Shown here: in pieces, positions 18,515-26,834 of the stretch
How the letters are laid out: the number at the start of each line of letters is the position of its first letter
How positions within the stretch are numbered: position 1 is the first letter of the stretch
Position numbers and translations under genes: made by a program
Source of the DNA: Leptospira saintgironsiae
GTDB lineage: Bacteria; Spirochaetota; Leptospiria; Leptospirales; Leptospiraceae
Length of the DNA stretch: 64,000 bases
Assembly: GCF_002811765.1 (NCBI RefSeq)
Contig: NZ_NPDR01000003.1
Span: forward strand, 1 to 64,000
Direction: 5' to 3'
The notes under the pieces: generated by a model
Database searches by the model: none
The model's input: only the letters and a program-made list of their open reading frames with translations
What the model was told of the DNA's origin: nothing

Positions 18515-19305
18515 GCAAACTTTTCAATCGAGTCGCAAAGGTAAATATTGGAGGACGGGAATTCTCATATCCTCCATTTTCAATTGAATTTACTCAAGAA
18601 CAGAAGATTGGAAATTTACAATCTGCAACTTTGAAATTGTACAATCCCGCACCAGAAACTGTCCGAGTCTTTGAAGCCAAGAAAAAGGGAGGAGGTAAGA
18701 TCTTTCCTAAGGTTACAGTGAGTGCGGGTTATAAAGAGGATTCAGGTACCGTCGTTCTTGGAGAAGCTATAAATTACTCTGTTTCCCAGAGCGGATTGGA
18801 CCGGGTCCTGGAGGTTCAGATTTCTGACTCTACCACAAAATGGAGCACAGCAATCGTTAATAAAAGTTATAAGAAATCTTCCGCTTCCTCCATCATTAAG
18901 GATGCATGTAAAACTGTGGGTATTGACCCGGGAGAGATTGAACTGGGAGAGGATAAAACTTACGAGTCTATGACAATCAGGGGCTTTAATGAATCTATTC
19001 GCAAAATAGCTCTTGATACAAAATCGGAATTCTATTTTAGAAACGGTTTATTAACTCTCCAGCCGAAAACATCAAAAAAAAAGAAAGTTACCTTATTGAA
19101 CTCATCTTCAGGTCTCTTGGATAAACCGGAAAAGACGGCAAAAGGATATAAAATAAAGACTTTGTTTTTATATGCATTGTCAGTGGGGATGATCGTTAAG
19201 ATCGAATCGAAGGAAGTAAATATAACTGCAAAGATAGTGAAGGGGGTAAAAAACTTCTCCACATTCGGCGACGCTGGATGTGAGTTTGAGGTAATACCTG
19301 CATGA
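18511..19305 (+). CDS. Baseplate hub protein (gp27/XkdQ-like)
   Basis: This 264-residue protein has the features of a tail hub. These are an N-terminal NIGGREFSYPPFSIEF strand pair, KIGNLQSATLKLYN, ITVS-like strands (VTVSAGYKEDSG), and a central KSSASSIIKDACKTVGI helix. GFNESIRKIALDTKSEFYFRNG follows, as in gp27/gpD-type hubs where this domain packs around the spike. The C-terminus (VGMIVKIESKEVNITAKIVKGV) is a typical terminal beta domain. It overlaps both neighbours by four bases and lies directly before the spike gene. Confidence 0.75.
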   Translation: MSKLFNRVAKVNIGGREFSYPPFSIEFTQEQKIGNLQSATLKLYNPAPETVRVFEAKKKGGGKIFPKVTVSAGYKEDSGTVVLGEAINYSVSQSGLDRVLEVQISDSTTKWSTAIVNKSYKKSSASSIIKDACKTVGIDPGEIELGEDKTYESMTIRGFNESIRKIALDTKSEFYFRNGLLTLQPKTSKKKKVTLLNSSSGLLDKPEKTAKGYKIKTLFLYALSVGMIVKIESKEVNITAKIVKGVKNFSTFGDAGCEFEVIPA

Positions 19306-19970
19306 GTTTTGCTGAATTATTAGATCGATATACGGATAAAAAAGGACGAGGAATCCAGTTGGGAATGGTCTGCCAAGTGGAATCATTTGATGCCTCTCGT
19401 ATGAGAGCTGACGTTTTACCGCTTGTGAGGGAAAAAAACGAGTTGGACGAAGTATCGAATTATCCGGTACTTCCTGGAATACCCGTGCATTACGTTCAGA
19501 TCGGTGAAAATTGTTTTATTAAACCTTTTTACCAAAGAGGTGACCTGGTTTGGGTGGGATTTTCTACATTCGATATTTCTAATAGTCTTGGCGGAGGAGG
19601 AAGGAAGCAGGAGGTTCGGCCGGATTCTAAAATTTTCGGTCTGGAAAACGCATGTCTTTTGGGACGTATTGCGGAACAAGGTTGGTCGGAGCCGACGAAT
19701 CTGATTAAGTTTGAAAATGGAAGATTGGTTTTGAAAGTCGGATCAACGGAACTCTCTTTAAGTGAAGATGGAGTTGAAGTCACCGGTAACTTGAATGCGA
19801 GCGGAGAGGTTTCGGGTGACGTAGTATATGAAACCGGTCTATCCGCTTCCGGCTCGGACGATGGAGGTTTATCTATCGGTGAAATCAAGGCCGCCTTTAA
19901 TAACCACATACACAATACGACTGCGCCAGGTGCGCCGACCGGCACGCCGGTTTCCCAAATTCAGGAGTAG
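19302..19970 (+). CDS. Tail spike/baseplate protein (Gp138-like, gpV-like)
   Basis: This 222-residue membrane-puncturing spike starts with MSFAELLDRYTDKKGRGIQLGMVCQVESFD, quoted here by position 1-30 rather than as a motif. An OB-like fold follows with RADVLPLVR and RGDLVWVGFSTFD. The second half has short repeating beta strands (LVLKVGSTELSLSEDGVEVTG) expected for a trimeric beta-helix. Near the end NNHIHNTTAPGAPTGTP carries a His-x-His pair, the metal-binding apex motif of gpV-type spikes. The ordering hub, spike, gp25, J supports the call. Confidence 0.8.
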   Translation: MSFAELLDRYTDKKGRGIQLGMVCQVESFDASRMRADVLPLVREKNELDEVSNYPVLPGIPVHYVQIGENCFIKPFYQRGDLVWVGFSTFDISNSLGGGGRKQEVRPDSKIFGLENACLLGRIAEQGWSEPTNLIKFENGRLVLKVGSTELSLSEDGVEVTGNLNASGEVSGDVVYETGLSASGSDDGGLSIGEIKAAFNNHIHNTTAPGAPTGTPVSQIQE

Positions 19971-19981
19971 TCTTTTAAATC

Positions 19982-20374
19982 ATGAAAACGTTAAAAGTTA
20001 TCAATAACGATTTAGTATATATAGAAAGCGAAGGTTCAGCAGACACGAATCCAAATCGGGGTAGACTTGTTATGCTAGAGGGGTTGGATGCACTTCGCCA
20101 AATATTAGGAAATCGACTTAGAATGCATTTGGGAGAATGGTATCTTGCTCCCGAAGCTGGCGTGGATTGGTTTGGGCTTGTAGATGAAAAATCTTTCTTT
20201 CGTCCTGGCTTCTTAGCAGCGATCAAGAAAGCGATTTTGGGAGAACCGGCTGTAACAAAAATCATATCGTTGGATGCAAGTTTTGATAGAAAAACTCGCA
20301 CTGTTACCGTTGAGTTTGAAGTTGAAAGTAATCTAGGTATAGTTTCAGGCTCAATATCAAATGGTGATGCGTGA
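19982..20374 (+). CDS. Baseplate wedge protein gp25/W-like
   Basis: This 130-residue protein is a gp25-like wedge component, related to a lysozyme-like fold but non-enzymatic in most tails. Seen: GLDALRQILGNRLRMHLGEWYLAPEAGVDW, which covers the conserved R-x4-GEW region, and FLAAIKKAIL with VTKIISLDASFD toward the C-terminus. In T4-like and P2-like tails this protein triggers sheath polymerisation at the baseplate. It overlaps or abuts the J-like gene. Confidence 0.8.
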   Translation: MKTLKVINNDLVYIESEGSADTNPNRGRLVMLEGLDALRQILGNRLRMHLGEWYLAPEAGVDWFGLVDEKSFFRPGFLAAIKKAILGEPAVTKIISLDASFDRKTRTVTVEFEVESNLGIVSGSISNGDA

Positions 20375-21612
20375 TGGCTTTTGGAGTTACACCACAAGGA
20401 TTCGTTCGTAAATCTTATGCAGATATTCTTCAGTCTTTGGAAGATAGGGCTAAATTAGAGGAGAATTTCGGTCCCGAGATTGATCTTTCACCTTACGGGG
20501 AATTAGGGATTATTCTTCAAAACGTTGCGAAAGAATTCGACAATGTTTGGCAAGGATTAGAAGACACTTATTATTCTAAATTTATAAATCAGGCAGAAGG
20601 AATACAGTTAGATCGGATCGTTGCTCAAGGCGGTCTTTCTAGAATTCCGGCACAAAGATCAAAGGTAGAGATCAAAGTTACCGGAGCGAGTGGATCCGTT
20701 GTGCCGCAGGGATTTCTTGTGCAAACTGCGCAAGGAGTTCAATTCCAAATGATAGAAGACCGCACAATTACTGTTAGCTCAGGTCAGCTGTTTTCTTTTA
20801 GCAGTGTTGGGACCGGTACTGAAACGATTGTTCCGGCAAGTAGTATTATAGAAATCGTAGTTCCGATGACCGGAATTGATTCCGTTACAAATCCTTCTCC
20901 ATCTTCTGGCGGGGCCCCTATCGAGACAGATGCAGAATTAAGGCAAAGATATAAGGATCGTTCAACTTTCGGAGGATCTTCCGTTCCGGCAATCCGAGAG
21001 GCGATTCTTCAAGTCCAGTATGTTTCTGCGGTAACTGTTTATGAAAACGTAATGAATGCAGTAGATTCTTCCGGGAGACCTCCTCATTCTATCGAGATCG
21101 TAGTCGCTGGGACACCTTCAGGTTCTACAAGCGAAGATGAATACGAGGGGAATATTGCAAACGCAATTTTTTATTCCAAGCCGGCTGGAATACAGGCTTT
21201 CGCCCAAAACGGTGTTAGCAAAAGGACCAAGGACGTTTTAGATGCCAATGGTCAAACCCACACCATGACATGGTCGGTGCCTATTGCGGTAGACATTTAT
21301 GTAAAAGTGCAGATTATTAAAAATGCAGAATGGACGACTTCAAACGAACAATTGATCCAAACCAGGGTTATTCAGACTATCGGCGGTGTGGATACTGTCG
21401 GAATTGAAACTACAGAGTATCCTGGACTCGATGTAGGAGCTGACGTTGTAGGTTGGGAAATTATTGCGAATTTGGATGGAATTAAAGGAATCGACGAAGT
21501 AGTGGTCTACTTAAGTAAAACTGTAAATCCGACTTCGACTGCAAAAATTCCGATAGGTGCATCCGAATATGCCCAGACATTCAATAGTAATATCCAAGTG
21601 GTCGCAACATGA
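20374..21612 (+). CDS. Baseplate J-like protein
   Basis: This 412-residue wedge protein (ATG at 20374 overlapping the previous stop) is homologous to P2 gpJ. It has YADILQSLEDRAKLEENFG at the start and QAEGIQLDRIVAQGGLSR, where the typical helix lies. A baseplate J core follows: GSVVPQGFLVQTAQGVQF and TDAELRQRYKDRSTFGGSSVPAIREAI with VQYVSAVTVYENV. The C-terminal domain holds DVGADVVGWEIIANLDGIKGIDEVVVYL, the usual final fold. It joins gp25 and the tail-fibre adaptor. It overlaps the next gene by four bases. Confidence 0.88.
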   Translation: MAFGVTPQGFVRKSYADILQSLEDRAKLEENFGPEIDLSPYGELGIILQNVAKEFDNVWQGLEDTYYSKFINQAEGIQLDRIVAQGGLSRIPAQRSKVEIKVTGASGSVVPQGFLVQTAQGVQFQMIEDRTITVSSGQLFSFSSVGTGTETIVPASSIIEIVVPMTGIDSVTNPSPSSGGAPIETDAELRQRYKDRSTFGGSSVPAIREAILQVQYVSAVTVYENVMNAVDSSGRPPHSIEIVVAGTPSGSTSEDEYEGNIANAIFYSKPAGIQAFAQNGVSKRTKDVLDANGQTHTMTWSVPIAVDIYVKVQIIKNAEWTTSNEQLIQTRVIQTIGGVDTVGIETTEYPGLDVGADVVGWEIIANLDGIKGIDEVVVYLSKTVNPTSTAKIPIGASEYAQTFNSNIQVVAT

Positions 21613-22487
21613 GTGCTATCGACTTACTTCAAAAATTTCCAGAATCCATTTTAAGCAGAGAAGCAAAATGGTTGGGAAAACTTTGGAAAATCATTTCTGC
21701 TGAATTTGATGAAGTTGAAGTTCAATTGCAGCTTCTAAAAGATATTGAATATATATACGCGGCGACCGGTTTAAACTTGGATCGCATAGGTGAATTGGTA
21801 AATCAGTCTAGATCTTCCGGACAAGCCGATGAAATATACCGCTTATTCATTTTAGTTGCAATGGCTAAACGATTAGCGAAAGGGACCGTCCCGGAGATCA
21901 TCGAAATTGGTAATACCGTAGCCGGTTTAGAAAATGGAGGCGTTTTTATTCCGGATGGGAATGTTGAGTCCGAGCCTGCTACTTTTACGATCGAGATCCA
22001 AGGTGATATAGATAATTTTAATGTTCCTACGTTACTGGCAGGTGCGATCGATTCCATTCGTCCAGCAGGAGTATATGCGAAGGTTACAATTCGATTCGTA
22101 TTTACTGAAACTTCCGGAGAATTATTCACTAAACGTTGTGCTATATTTGATTCTACTGGAACTTTCGATGGACTAACATTACTCAATCCTCAGGCGAATT
22201 ATTCCATTGATCAAGCTGCGATCGGGGTGGGCGGAGAAGTTCAACCACCTCCTGTTTCGGGAGAATTATCCGACGAGGTTTTACGAAAAACGGTCAGCAT
22301 CGTACCACTCCCAGATGGAACAAGAGAATATACTCTTCGGGTCGCTTACGATGAAGCGAATGGAGAAGAATTAAGCGAGATCGTTTTTCTTTCTGGCTCT
22401 CGTTCGGTTTTTCGGGATTTTTTTCCGGATAAAACTAAGAACTCTACTCTAGTTTACGATTTTAAATTTAAGGAAGCAGTGATTTAA
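21609..22487 (+). CDS. Baseplate/fibre adaptor (gpI-like, DUF2612-like)
   Basis: This 292-residue protein lies where tail protein I is expected. The N-terminal part (KFPESILSREAKWLGKLWKIIS, FDEVEVQLQLLKDIEYI, GLNLDRIGELVNQSRS, DEIYRLFILVAMAKRLAKGT) matches the helical part of DUF2612 proteins that hold the fibre to the baseplate. The C-terminal ~100 residues (EYTLRVAYDEANGEELSEIVF) are beta-rich and may be a small fibre-binding domain. It is followed by the fibre gene with one base between. Confidence 0.7.
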   Translation: MSAIDLLQKFPESILSREAKWLGKLWKIISAEFDEVEVQLQLLKDIEYIYAATGLNLDRIGELVNQSRSSGQADEIYRLFILVAMAKRLAKGTVPEIIEIGNTVAGLENGGVFIPDGNVESEPATFTIEIQGDIDNFNVPTLLAGAIDSIRPAGVYAKVTIRFVFTETSGELFTKRCAIFDSTGTFDGLTLLNPQANYSIDQAAIGVGGEVQPPPVSGELSDEVLRKTVSIVPLPDGTREYTLRVAYDEANGEELSEIVFLSGSRSVFRDFFPDKTKNSTLVYDFKFKEAVI

Positions 22488-22488
22488 T

Positions 22489-23751
22489 ATGGCAAGCTTT
22501 AATCAAACACCGGCTACAAATTTCAATCGGTCCACTCCAAATGATGGGAACCTATTGGGATCAGAGTATGCACGATTATACGAAAATGATGCGATTTTGA
22601 AGGCTGAGATCGATACCCTTTCGGCTGGTTTACAAACCTTAGAAACTAACGTATCGAATCTGAATAGTACGTTAACAGCCGCTATTGCTGCCAAGGTCTC
22701 AGATGTGCCAAATTGGGCTGCTCCTTCTACTTCTGTGGCACCTTCTCAAAAAGCAACTAATAACAGAATCAGAAGATTTGTGCAAATGTTCTCGGGTTGG
22801 TTTGTAGACACTTGGATTACTCGTACAAGTGCTGCGGATAATGGTTGGTATGGAGTCTGTTGGTCTCCACAGTTAAAGCTCTTCGTTGCAGTATCACAAG
22901 GTGGAACAACTAACCGGGTTATGACGTCACCGGATGGCATTACTTGGACGATACGAACAACACCTAATCAAACGTTCAATTCTGTCTGTTGGTCGCCAGA
23001 GTTAAACCTCTTCGTTGCAGTTGCTCAATCTGGAACAGGTAACCGTGTAATGATTTCCGCAGACGGTATTGCTTGGGCTTCGCAGACGAGTGCGGCTGAT
23101 AATAGCTGGACTTCTGTCTGTTGGTCTCCACAGTTAAATCTATTCGTTGCAATATCTTATTCTGGATCTGGAAATCGAGTAATGACATCACCGAATGGAA
23201 CGGCATGGACTATCCGAACCAGTGCTGCGGATAATAACTGGCGTTCTGTTTGTTGGTCTCCGCAGTTAAACCTATTCGTCGCAGTCGCGGATTCTGGATC
23301 TGGAAATCGCGTAATGACGTCTACGGATGGCATTACCTGGGTAACTCGAACAAGTGCCGCAGATAATAGTTGGTTTGGGGTTTGTTGGTCTCCAGAATTG
23401 AATCTATTCGTTGCAGTGGCGCAGTCAGGAACGGGTAACCGTGTAATGACGTCCGCGGATGGCATTACCTGGGTAACTCGAACAAGTGCCGCTGATAATG
23501 GTTGGTATGCTGTTTGCTGGTCTCCTGAATTGGGGATCTTCGTTGCTGTCGCTGGAACTGGGGGGGCAAATCGCGTCATGACCTCTTTAGATGGAATCAC
23601 TTGGACTTACCGAAACGCTGCTGTGGCGGCTAATGTATGGTCAAACGTTTGTTGGTCTCCTGAATTGGGTACTTTTGTTGCTGTATCTTCTACTGGTACT
23701 GGAAATCAAGTTATGACGACAGGAATGCTTGGGAAAGGTTATTATCCATGA
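22489..23751 (+). CDS. Tail fibre with seven-blade beta-propeller
   Basis: This 420-residue protein begins with a short attachment region and a coiled coil (LKAEIDTLSAGLQTLETNVSNL, about residues 35-60). From residue ~105 it has seven tandem repeats of 43-45 residues, each with VCWSP(E/Q)L..FVAV...G..NRVM and DGITW. Seven copies are the usual number for a beta-propeller. The stretch before the first blade (DTWITRTSAADNG) and the part after the last (QVMTTG) could close the ring as in velcro-type propellers. Position after gpI suggests the receptor-binding fibre. Several blades are near-identical in DNA, so recombination or slippage could change blade sequence or number. Sugar or protein ligand is unknown. 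Confidence 0.85.
   Translation: MASFNQTPATNFNRSTPNDGNLLGSEYARLYENDAILKAEIDTLSAGLQTLETNVSNLNSTLTAAIAAKVSDVPNWAAPSTSVAPSQKATNNRIRRFVQMFSGWFVDTWITRTSAADNGWYGVCWSPQLKLFVAVSQGGTTNRVMTSPDGITWTIRTTPNQTFNSVCWSPELNLFVAVAQSGTGNRVMISADGIAWASQTSAADNSWTSVCWSPQLNLFVAISYSGSGNRVMTSPNGTAWTIRTSAADNNWRSVCWSPQLNLFVAVADSGSGNRVMTSTDGITWVTRTSAADNSWFGVCWSPELNLFVAVAQSGTGNRVMTSADGITWVTRTSAADNGWYAVCWSPELGIFVAVAGTGGANRVMTSLDGITWTYRNAAVAANVWSNVCWSPELGTFVAVSSTGTGNQVMTTGMLGKGYYP
22846..23725 (+). repeat. Seven tandem ~132-bp coding repeats
   Basis: The GT(C/T)TG(T/C)TGG landmark recurs at 22855, 22984, 23116, 23248, 23380, 23512 and 23647. The spacings are 129, 132, 132, 132, 132 and 135 bases, all multiples of three. Units 3 to 5 are closest in sequence. 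The repeat encodes the blades of the fibre propeller. Confidence 0.9.
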
Positions 23752-23945
23752 CCCCAAGGATGAAATTCGCGTACAAAGAACGGTGTAAACTTTATTCCGA
23801 TGTTGTTATCATTGCAGATCCGGATCGCTGGGATAGATTTAAGACAGGAGGGGCGGAAACACTAATATCGCAGGAAGAATATCAAATCCGCATGTCTCAA
23901 TCAACTATTTTAAGAGGAAAACGCTTTGATGAACTTTCTCGCTAA
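23748..23945 (+). CDS. Small protein after the tail fibre
   Basis: This 65-residue protein overlaps the fibre stop by four bases (ATGA), so it is probably coupled to it. It is polar (FAYKERCKLYSDVVIIADP, RFKTGGAETLISQEEYQIR) and matches no family I can name. Small genes after fibres are often adaptors or chaperones, which is inference. Confidence 0.5.
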   Translation: MTPRMKFAYKERCKLYSDVVIIADPDRWDRFKTGGAETLISQEEYQIRMSQSTILRGKRFDELSR

Positions 23946-24126
23946 GGATGACCAAAAATATCAAGTTAAACATATCAAAACTAGTCGTCATTACTACGTA
24001 GTCAGGCATTGTATGAATTGTACAAATGCACAAAATATGATTATCTATAGAACAACTCCCTATGATACAAATCTTTATGTTCGGTATGAAGAAGAGTTCT
24101 GGAAAAAGTTTGAAAAAACCTCTTGA
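23929..24126 (+). CDS. Small protein at the end of the tail operon
   Basis: This 65-residue protein, from the ATG at 23929, overlaps the previous gene by 17 bases. It has two Cys in RHCMNCTNAQN and many Tyr (SRHYYVVRH, YDTNLYVRYEEEFWKKF). I do not recognise it. It is the last gene in this direction. The 110 bases that follow contain no clear terminator or att site. Confidence 0.4.
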   Translation: MNFLAKDDQKYQVKHIKTSRHYYVVRHCMNCTNAQNMIIYRTTPYDTNLYVRYEEEFWKKFEKTS

Positions 24127-24237
24127 TTTCGCTTAACTTTTCATTTAACTGCAGATTGCCATTTTTATGTATTATGCACGGATAATATGAATTATTGTCT
24201 TCGACTCTGATTATGAGCTTGGATAGTAGTAATTAAC

Positions 24238-25043
24238 CTACAATCTCCCTCCCTGATCCCATAAGATCAGGGAAGCGATGATTAATACAAGATAACCAAA
24301 ACCACTTTTCAAATATCTTTCGTACATTCCGGATGAGAGTTTTCGTCCTAAAAACATTCCTGCAATTCCTAAGACGCTAATAGTTAGAAGTAATGGACAA
24401 CTTTCGTTTTGCGCAGATGTAAAACTGATTGCAAATCCGAAAAGTGAATTTGCAGCAATAATAGCAAGTGATGTGCCTACGGCTTTTCTTATAGGAAAAT
24501 TTAGCAGAATTACGAGAGAAGGAATGATAAGAAATCCTCCTCTTGCTCCTACAAATCCTGTGATTATACTGACTGTAAATCCTTTGAAGCCAATATTTAA
24601 AAAGTTAGACGATATCGAATTAGGTTTAAGGGATTCTTCAGCGAATGAATTTCCTGAGCGGATCATGGTCCAAGAACTAAAAACCATTATGATCGAGAAA
24701 ACGATCATCACAAATATAGATTTTGTTAGTGTGATCCCGAAGTTAGAAATTAAGATATTCGGAAGAGAGGGTAGAAGGAAATATCTCGCAATAGAAATGC
24801 CTGCAAAGCTTGGAATTGCGAAATATATCCGACTTTTATGTTTGTATCTCCCTTTTGGGCTTGGATTACTGCTCCGACTAACGCTGCCATTCCAACCACA
24901 AAGAGTGAGTTTGTTGTGGCGAAAATTGCCTCTTGTCCGAAGAAATAGAAAAGAATGGGAACTGTGAGAATGGAACCTCCGGCGCCGATCAGGCCTAGCA
25001 AGGTTCCCATCATAAAGGAAAAGATATAACCTAAGATCGGCAT
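24238..25043 (-). pseudogene. TauE/SafE-type permease, frameshifted
   Basis: The minus strand encodes a TauE/SafE sulfite/anion exporter split in two frames. From 25043 it reads MPILGYIFSFMMGTLLGLIGAGGS, the usual start with its GxGGS signature, down to GYISQF near 24820. The continuation AIPSFAGISIARYFLLP, leading into the second half (GFVGARGGFLIIPSLVIL, second GxGG repeat, to LILWDQGGRL), is in another frame. The frame changes at about 24811-24822. Joined, the protein would have the usual ~265 residues and 8 membrane segments. A real mutation or a sequencing error could explain the break. It lies seven bases after the YeeE-type gene, as in sulfur-transport operons. Confidence 0.8.
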
Positions 25044-25049
25044 ATTTGT

Positions 25050-25487
25050 TTATTCTAATTTACTTTTTAGATTCGTTTTCTTATCTATAAATGCGAATAG
25101 TAACATTCCTAAGATTATACTGCCAAAAACGATAAGTGGCCTTGTTTCAAAACTTGTAAGAGTAGTGACTGAGACTGTAGGACAATAACCACCAAGACCC
25201 CATCCGATCCCAAAAATCAAACTTCCTATGATCAAAGCGGGAGTAATTTCTTGCTGAGTTGGAATAAACCAATCCTTTGAGAACATCGGGGTTTTTCTTT
25301 TTCGTATCAATTTGTATGTGATGAAATGAATTCCGACTGCTCCGGCCATTGTGAATAGAAGGGTAGGATTCCATTTTCCGAATACATCTAAAAATCCTAT
25401 GATGTTCGCTGGTTGTAAAATTCCGGACAGACCTAAGCCGATTGCGAATAATAAACCTACGATCAGCGCTCCAATATTATATTTCAT
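25050..25487 (-). CDS. YeeE/YedE-type (DUF6691) membrane protein
   Basis: This 145-residue integral membrane protein has four hydrophobic segments: LIVGLLFAIGLGLSGI, LLFTMAGAVGIHFITYKL, ALIIGSLIFGIGWGLGGYCP and VFGSIILGMLLFAFI. GLSG...PANIIGFLD and GWGLGGYCPT are the conserved repeat motifs of YeeE/YedE transporters, with the Cys in GYCP thought to help thiosulfate/sulfide relay. It is a half-size member that normally pairs with a second half-size protein encoded just upstream. Here that partner survives only as a 25-codon tail, so this transporter is probably non-functional or has another partner. Confidence 0.85.
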   Translation of the reverse strand: MKYNIGALIVGLLFAIGLGLSGILQPANIIGFLDVFGKWNPTLLFTMAGAVGIHFITYKLIRKRKTPMFSKDWFIPTQQEITPALIIGSLIFGIGWGLGGYCPTVSVTTLTSFETRPLIVFGSIILGMLLFAFIDKKTNLKSKLE

Positions 25488-25560
25488 GTAAGTAGTCCTG
25501 TTTTTCTAAGTAAGACGACTGCTGCCATTCCTGCAGTCATAAATACGATTGTGGCAATTA
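25485..25560 (-). pseudogene. 3' remnant of the first YeeE/YedE half-transporter
   Basis: Upstream of the YeeE-type gene the minus strand reads [20 protein letters not shown] and GLLT, followed by a TGA that overlaps the next ATG (ATGA). This is the expected C-terminal membrane helix of the partner half-transporter, with its original coupling intact. Everything before the Leu is replaced by transposase-derived sequence at about 25560. The gene was therefore cut by an insertion or recombination event. Confidence 0.75.
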
Positions 25561-25778
25561 AGCTTAGGAGGTTTTGAAAATTTTGGAGCTGTTATCATTT
25601 GGGCGATTCTTTGTCCGCTCGGAGCCCTTTCTTTCCCACCAATCCTCACAAGCGCTGCTTGCGGTGCACGAGTAGAAGACGGCGCTAACACATCGAGTCC
25701 CAAGACTCGTGCATTCTTAATAAAAGAGAACTCATTCAAATAGAGAGTAGAGTTTTGCGGACGAATATATCCGTAAGA
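25561..25778 (-). pseudogene. C-terminal relic of IS1595-like transposase
   Basis: The minus strand encodes [20 protein letters not shown], then [20 protein letters not shown] and [20 protein letters not shown]. The first 30 residues match the end of the transposase at 93-1367 ([20 protein letters not shown] and [11 protein letters not shown]) residue for residue apart from a few changes. Only about 70 codons are left, with no catalytic region. It is joined at its 3' side to the truncated YeeE/YedE partner. Confidence 0.8.
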
Positions 25779-25920
25779 TACGAAGAGAATATGACCAGAA
25801 AGCAAGCTTCGATGAAGCTGGTCGAAACGGAAGCTCAGTCTAATACCCATTTTGTTTTAAATGCCTTTTATTGGGTGAGCGACTCCCGCATCCATACGCA
25901 ACTCTCGAAGCGATTGTTTA
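25779..25920. repeat. Non-coding segment next to the transposase relic
   Basis: This stretch is richer in GC than its surroundings (for example GAGCGACTCCCGCATCCATA) and encodes no protein I can support. It directly adjoins the transposase relic and ends just before the hydrolase stop at 25924. It may be the fragment of a dispersed repeat or IS end. That reading is inference from composition and position only. Confidence 0.3.
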
Positions 25921-25923
25921 AAA

Positions 25924-26805
25924 TTATAACAAGTGACTACACATAAAGTTAATGTGCGTATCAATGTTGTCTTTAAACACAGCACCTGTATACGGCGCAA
26001 AGTGGTTGCAATTCATAATGACGATTTTACAATCATGAATTTTTTCTGCTACTTTTTGTATCGCTTCTAATGGAATCAACGAATCATGTTTTGCAGCCAT
26101 TATCAATACAGGCGATTCGATTTTTTTCGCGCCAGCTCCAGGATTATAGGTTGCCATTTTTAGAAATCCTCGGGAGGTCATTTTATTTTCCCAAATAGGA
26201 TCCCCTCCCACTAAAGACATGAATCCGTCATAAGATTCATCTGTATTCATCGCAGCAAATTGCCCAGGATGACCAATAACCTTTGAATAATGAGGTCCTA
26301 AGCCAAGATACGAACGTATTTGATCGTATATTCCAAATACAGTAGATTTAAATATATCTGTAAAGCGTTTCATTTTTAATGAACTGAAAGCGCTCACGAA
26401 CGGGACTTGAGCGATTACGGCAACAATATTACTATCTCTTGATGCAGTAGAAAGGACGTGTCCGCCAGAAAATGAAGATCCCCATAAAGCAATTTTTTTT
26501 GTATTAACCCCGTTCAGGTTCCTAACGTGAGCGATAGCGGCATTCCGGTCTTCCAAATGTTTGTATGGGTCAACATTCTGACGAGGCAAGCCGTCACTTT
26601 TTCCGAAACTGCGGTAATCAAAAAGAAATACGGCAATATTTTTTTCTACGAATCGTTTTGCATATGGTAGCAATCCAAAATTCTTTTGAGCAGCTAATCC
26701 ATGTGCCATTATAATAACTGGCGGATTTTTTACTCCCTCTGGGAATAAAAGATCTCCGTCGCAACGAATTCCTTTGCTCAAAAAGTCCGATTTAAGAATT
26801 TTCAT
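25924..26805 (-). CDS. Alpha/beta hydrolase
   Basis: This 293-residue serine hydrolase has HGLAAQKN at the oxyanion loop, FDYRSFGKSDG, a nucleophile elbow GSSFSGGH, an acid in MAAKHDSLIP, and a His in NCNHFAPYTG. All three catalytic residues are thus present in order. Proteins of this type act on esters or as dienelactone-hydrolase-like enzymes; the substrate cannot be read. It lies 29 bases downstream of the SDR gene in the same direction and has a GGAG-like site before the ATG (AAGGAG on the minus strand). The pair and the divergent AraC gene look like a small catabolic or lipid-modifying unit. Confidence 0.85.
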   Translation of the reverse strand: MKILKSDFLSKGIRCDGDLLFPEGVKNPPVIIMAHGLAAQKNFGLLPYAKRFVEKNIAVFLFDYRSFGKSDGLPRQNVDPYKHLEDRNAAIAHVRNLNGVNTKKIALWGSSFSGGHVLSTASRDSNIVAVIAQVPFVSAFSSLKMKRFTDIFKSTVFGIYDQIRSYLGLGPHYSKVIGHPGQFAAMNTDESYDGFMSLVGGDPIWENKMTSRGFLKMATYNPGAGAKKIESPVLIMAAKHDSLIPLEAIQKVAEKIHDCKIVIMNCNHFAPYTGAVFKDNIDTHINFMCSHLL

Positions 26806-26834
26806 TTTTTCTCCTTACAATTCTTCGAATTTCT

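Noticed and set aside
19529..20397. Two minus-strand open frames of about 140 codons
   Set aside because: They are opposite to the spike and gp25 genes, which are well supported by motifs and gene order.
23157..23600. Minus-strand open frame of 147 codons over the fibre
   Set aside because: It mirrors the seven repeats of the fibre gene and exists only because of their repeated codon pattern.
22846..23725. Regularly spaced repeats that could be taken for a CRISPR array
   Set aside because: The 132-base units are in frame within one long coding region, with no short identical repeats or unique spacers.
24127..24237. Attachment site for a prophage
   Set aside because: No repeat of this segment was found near the left side of the region, and no tRNA or integrase gene lies near.
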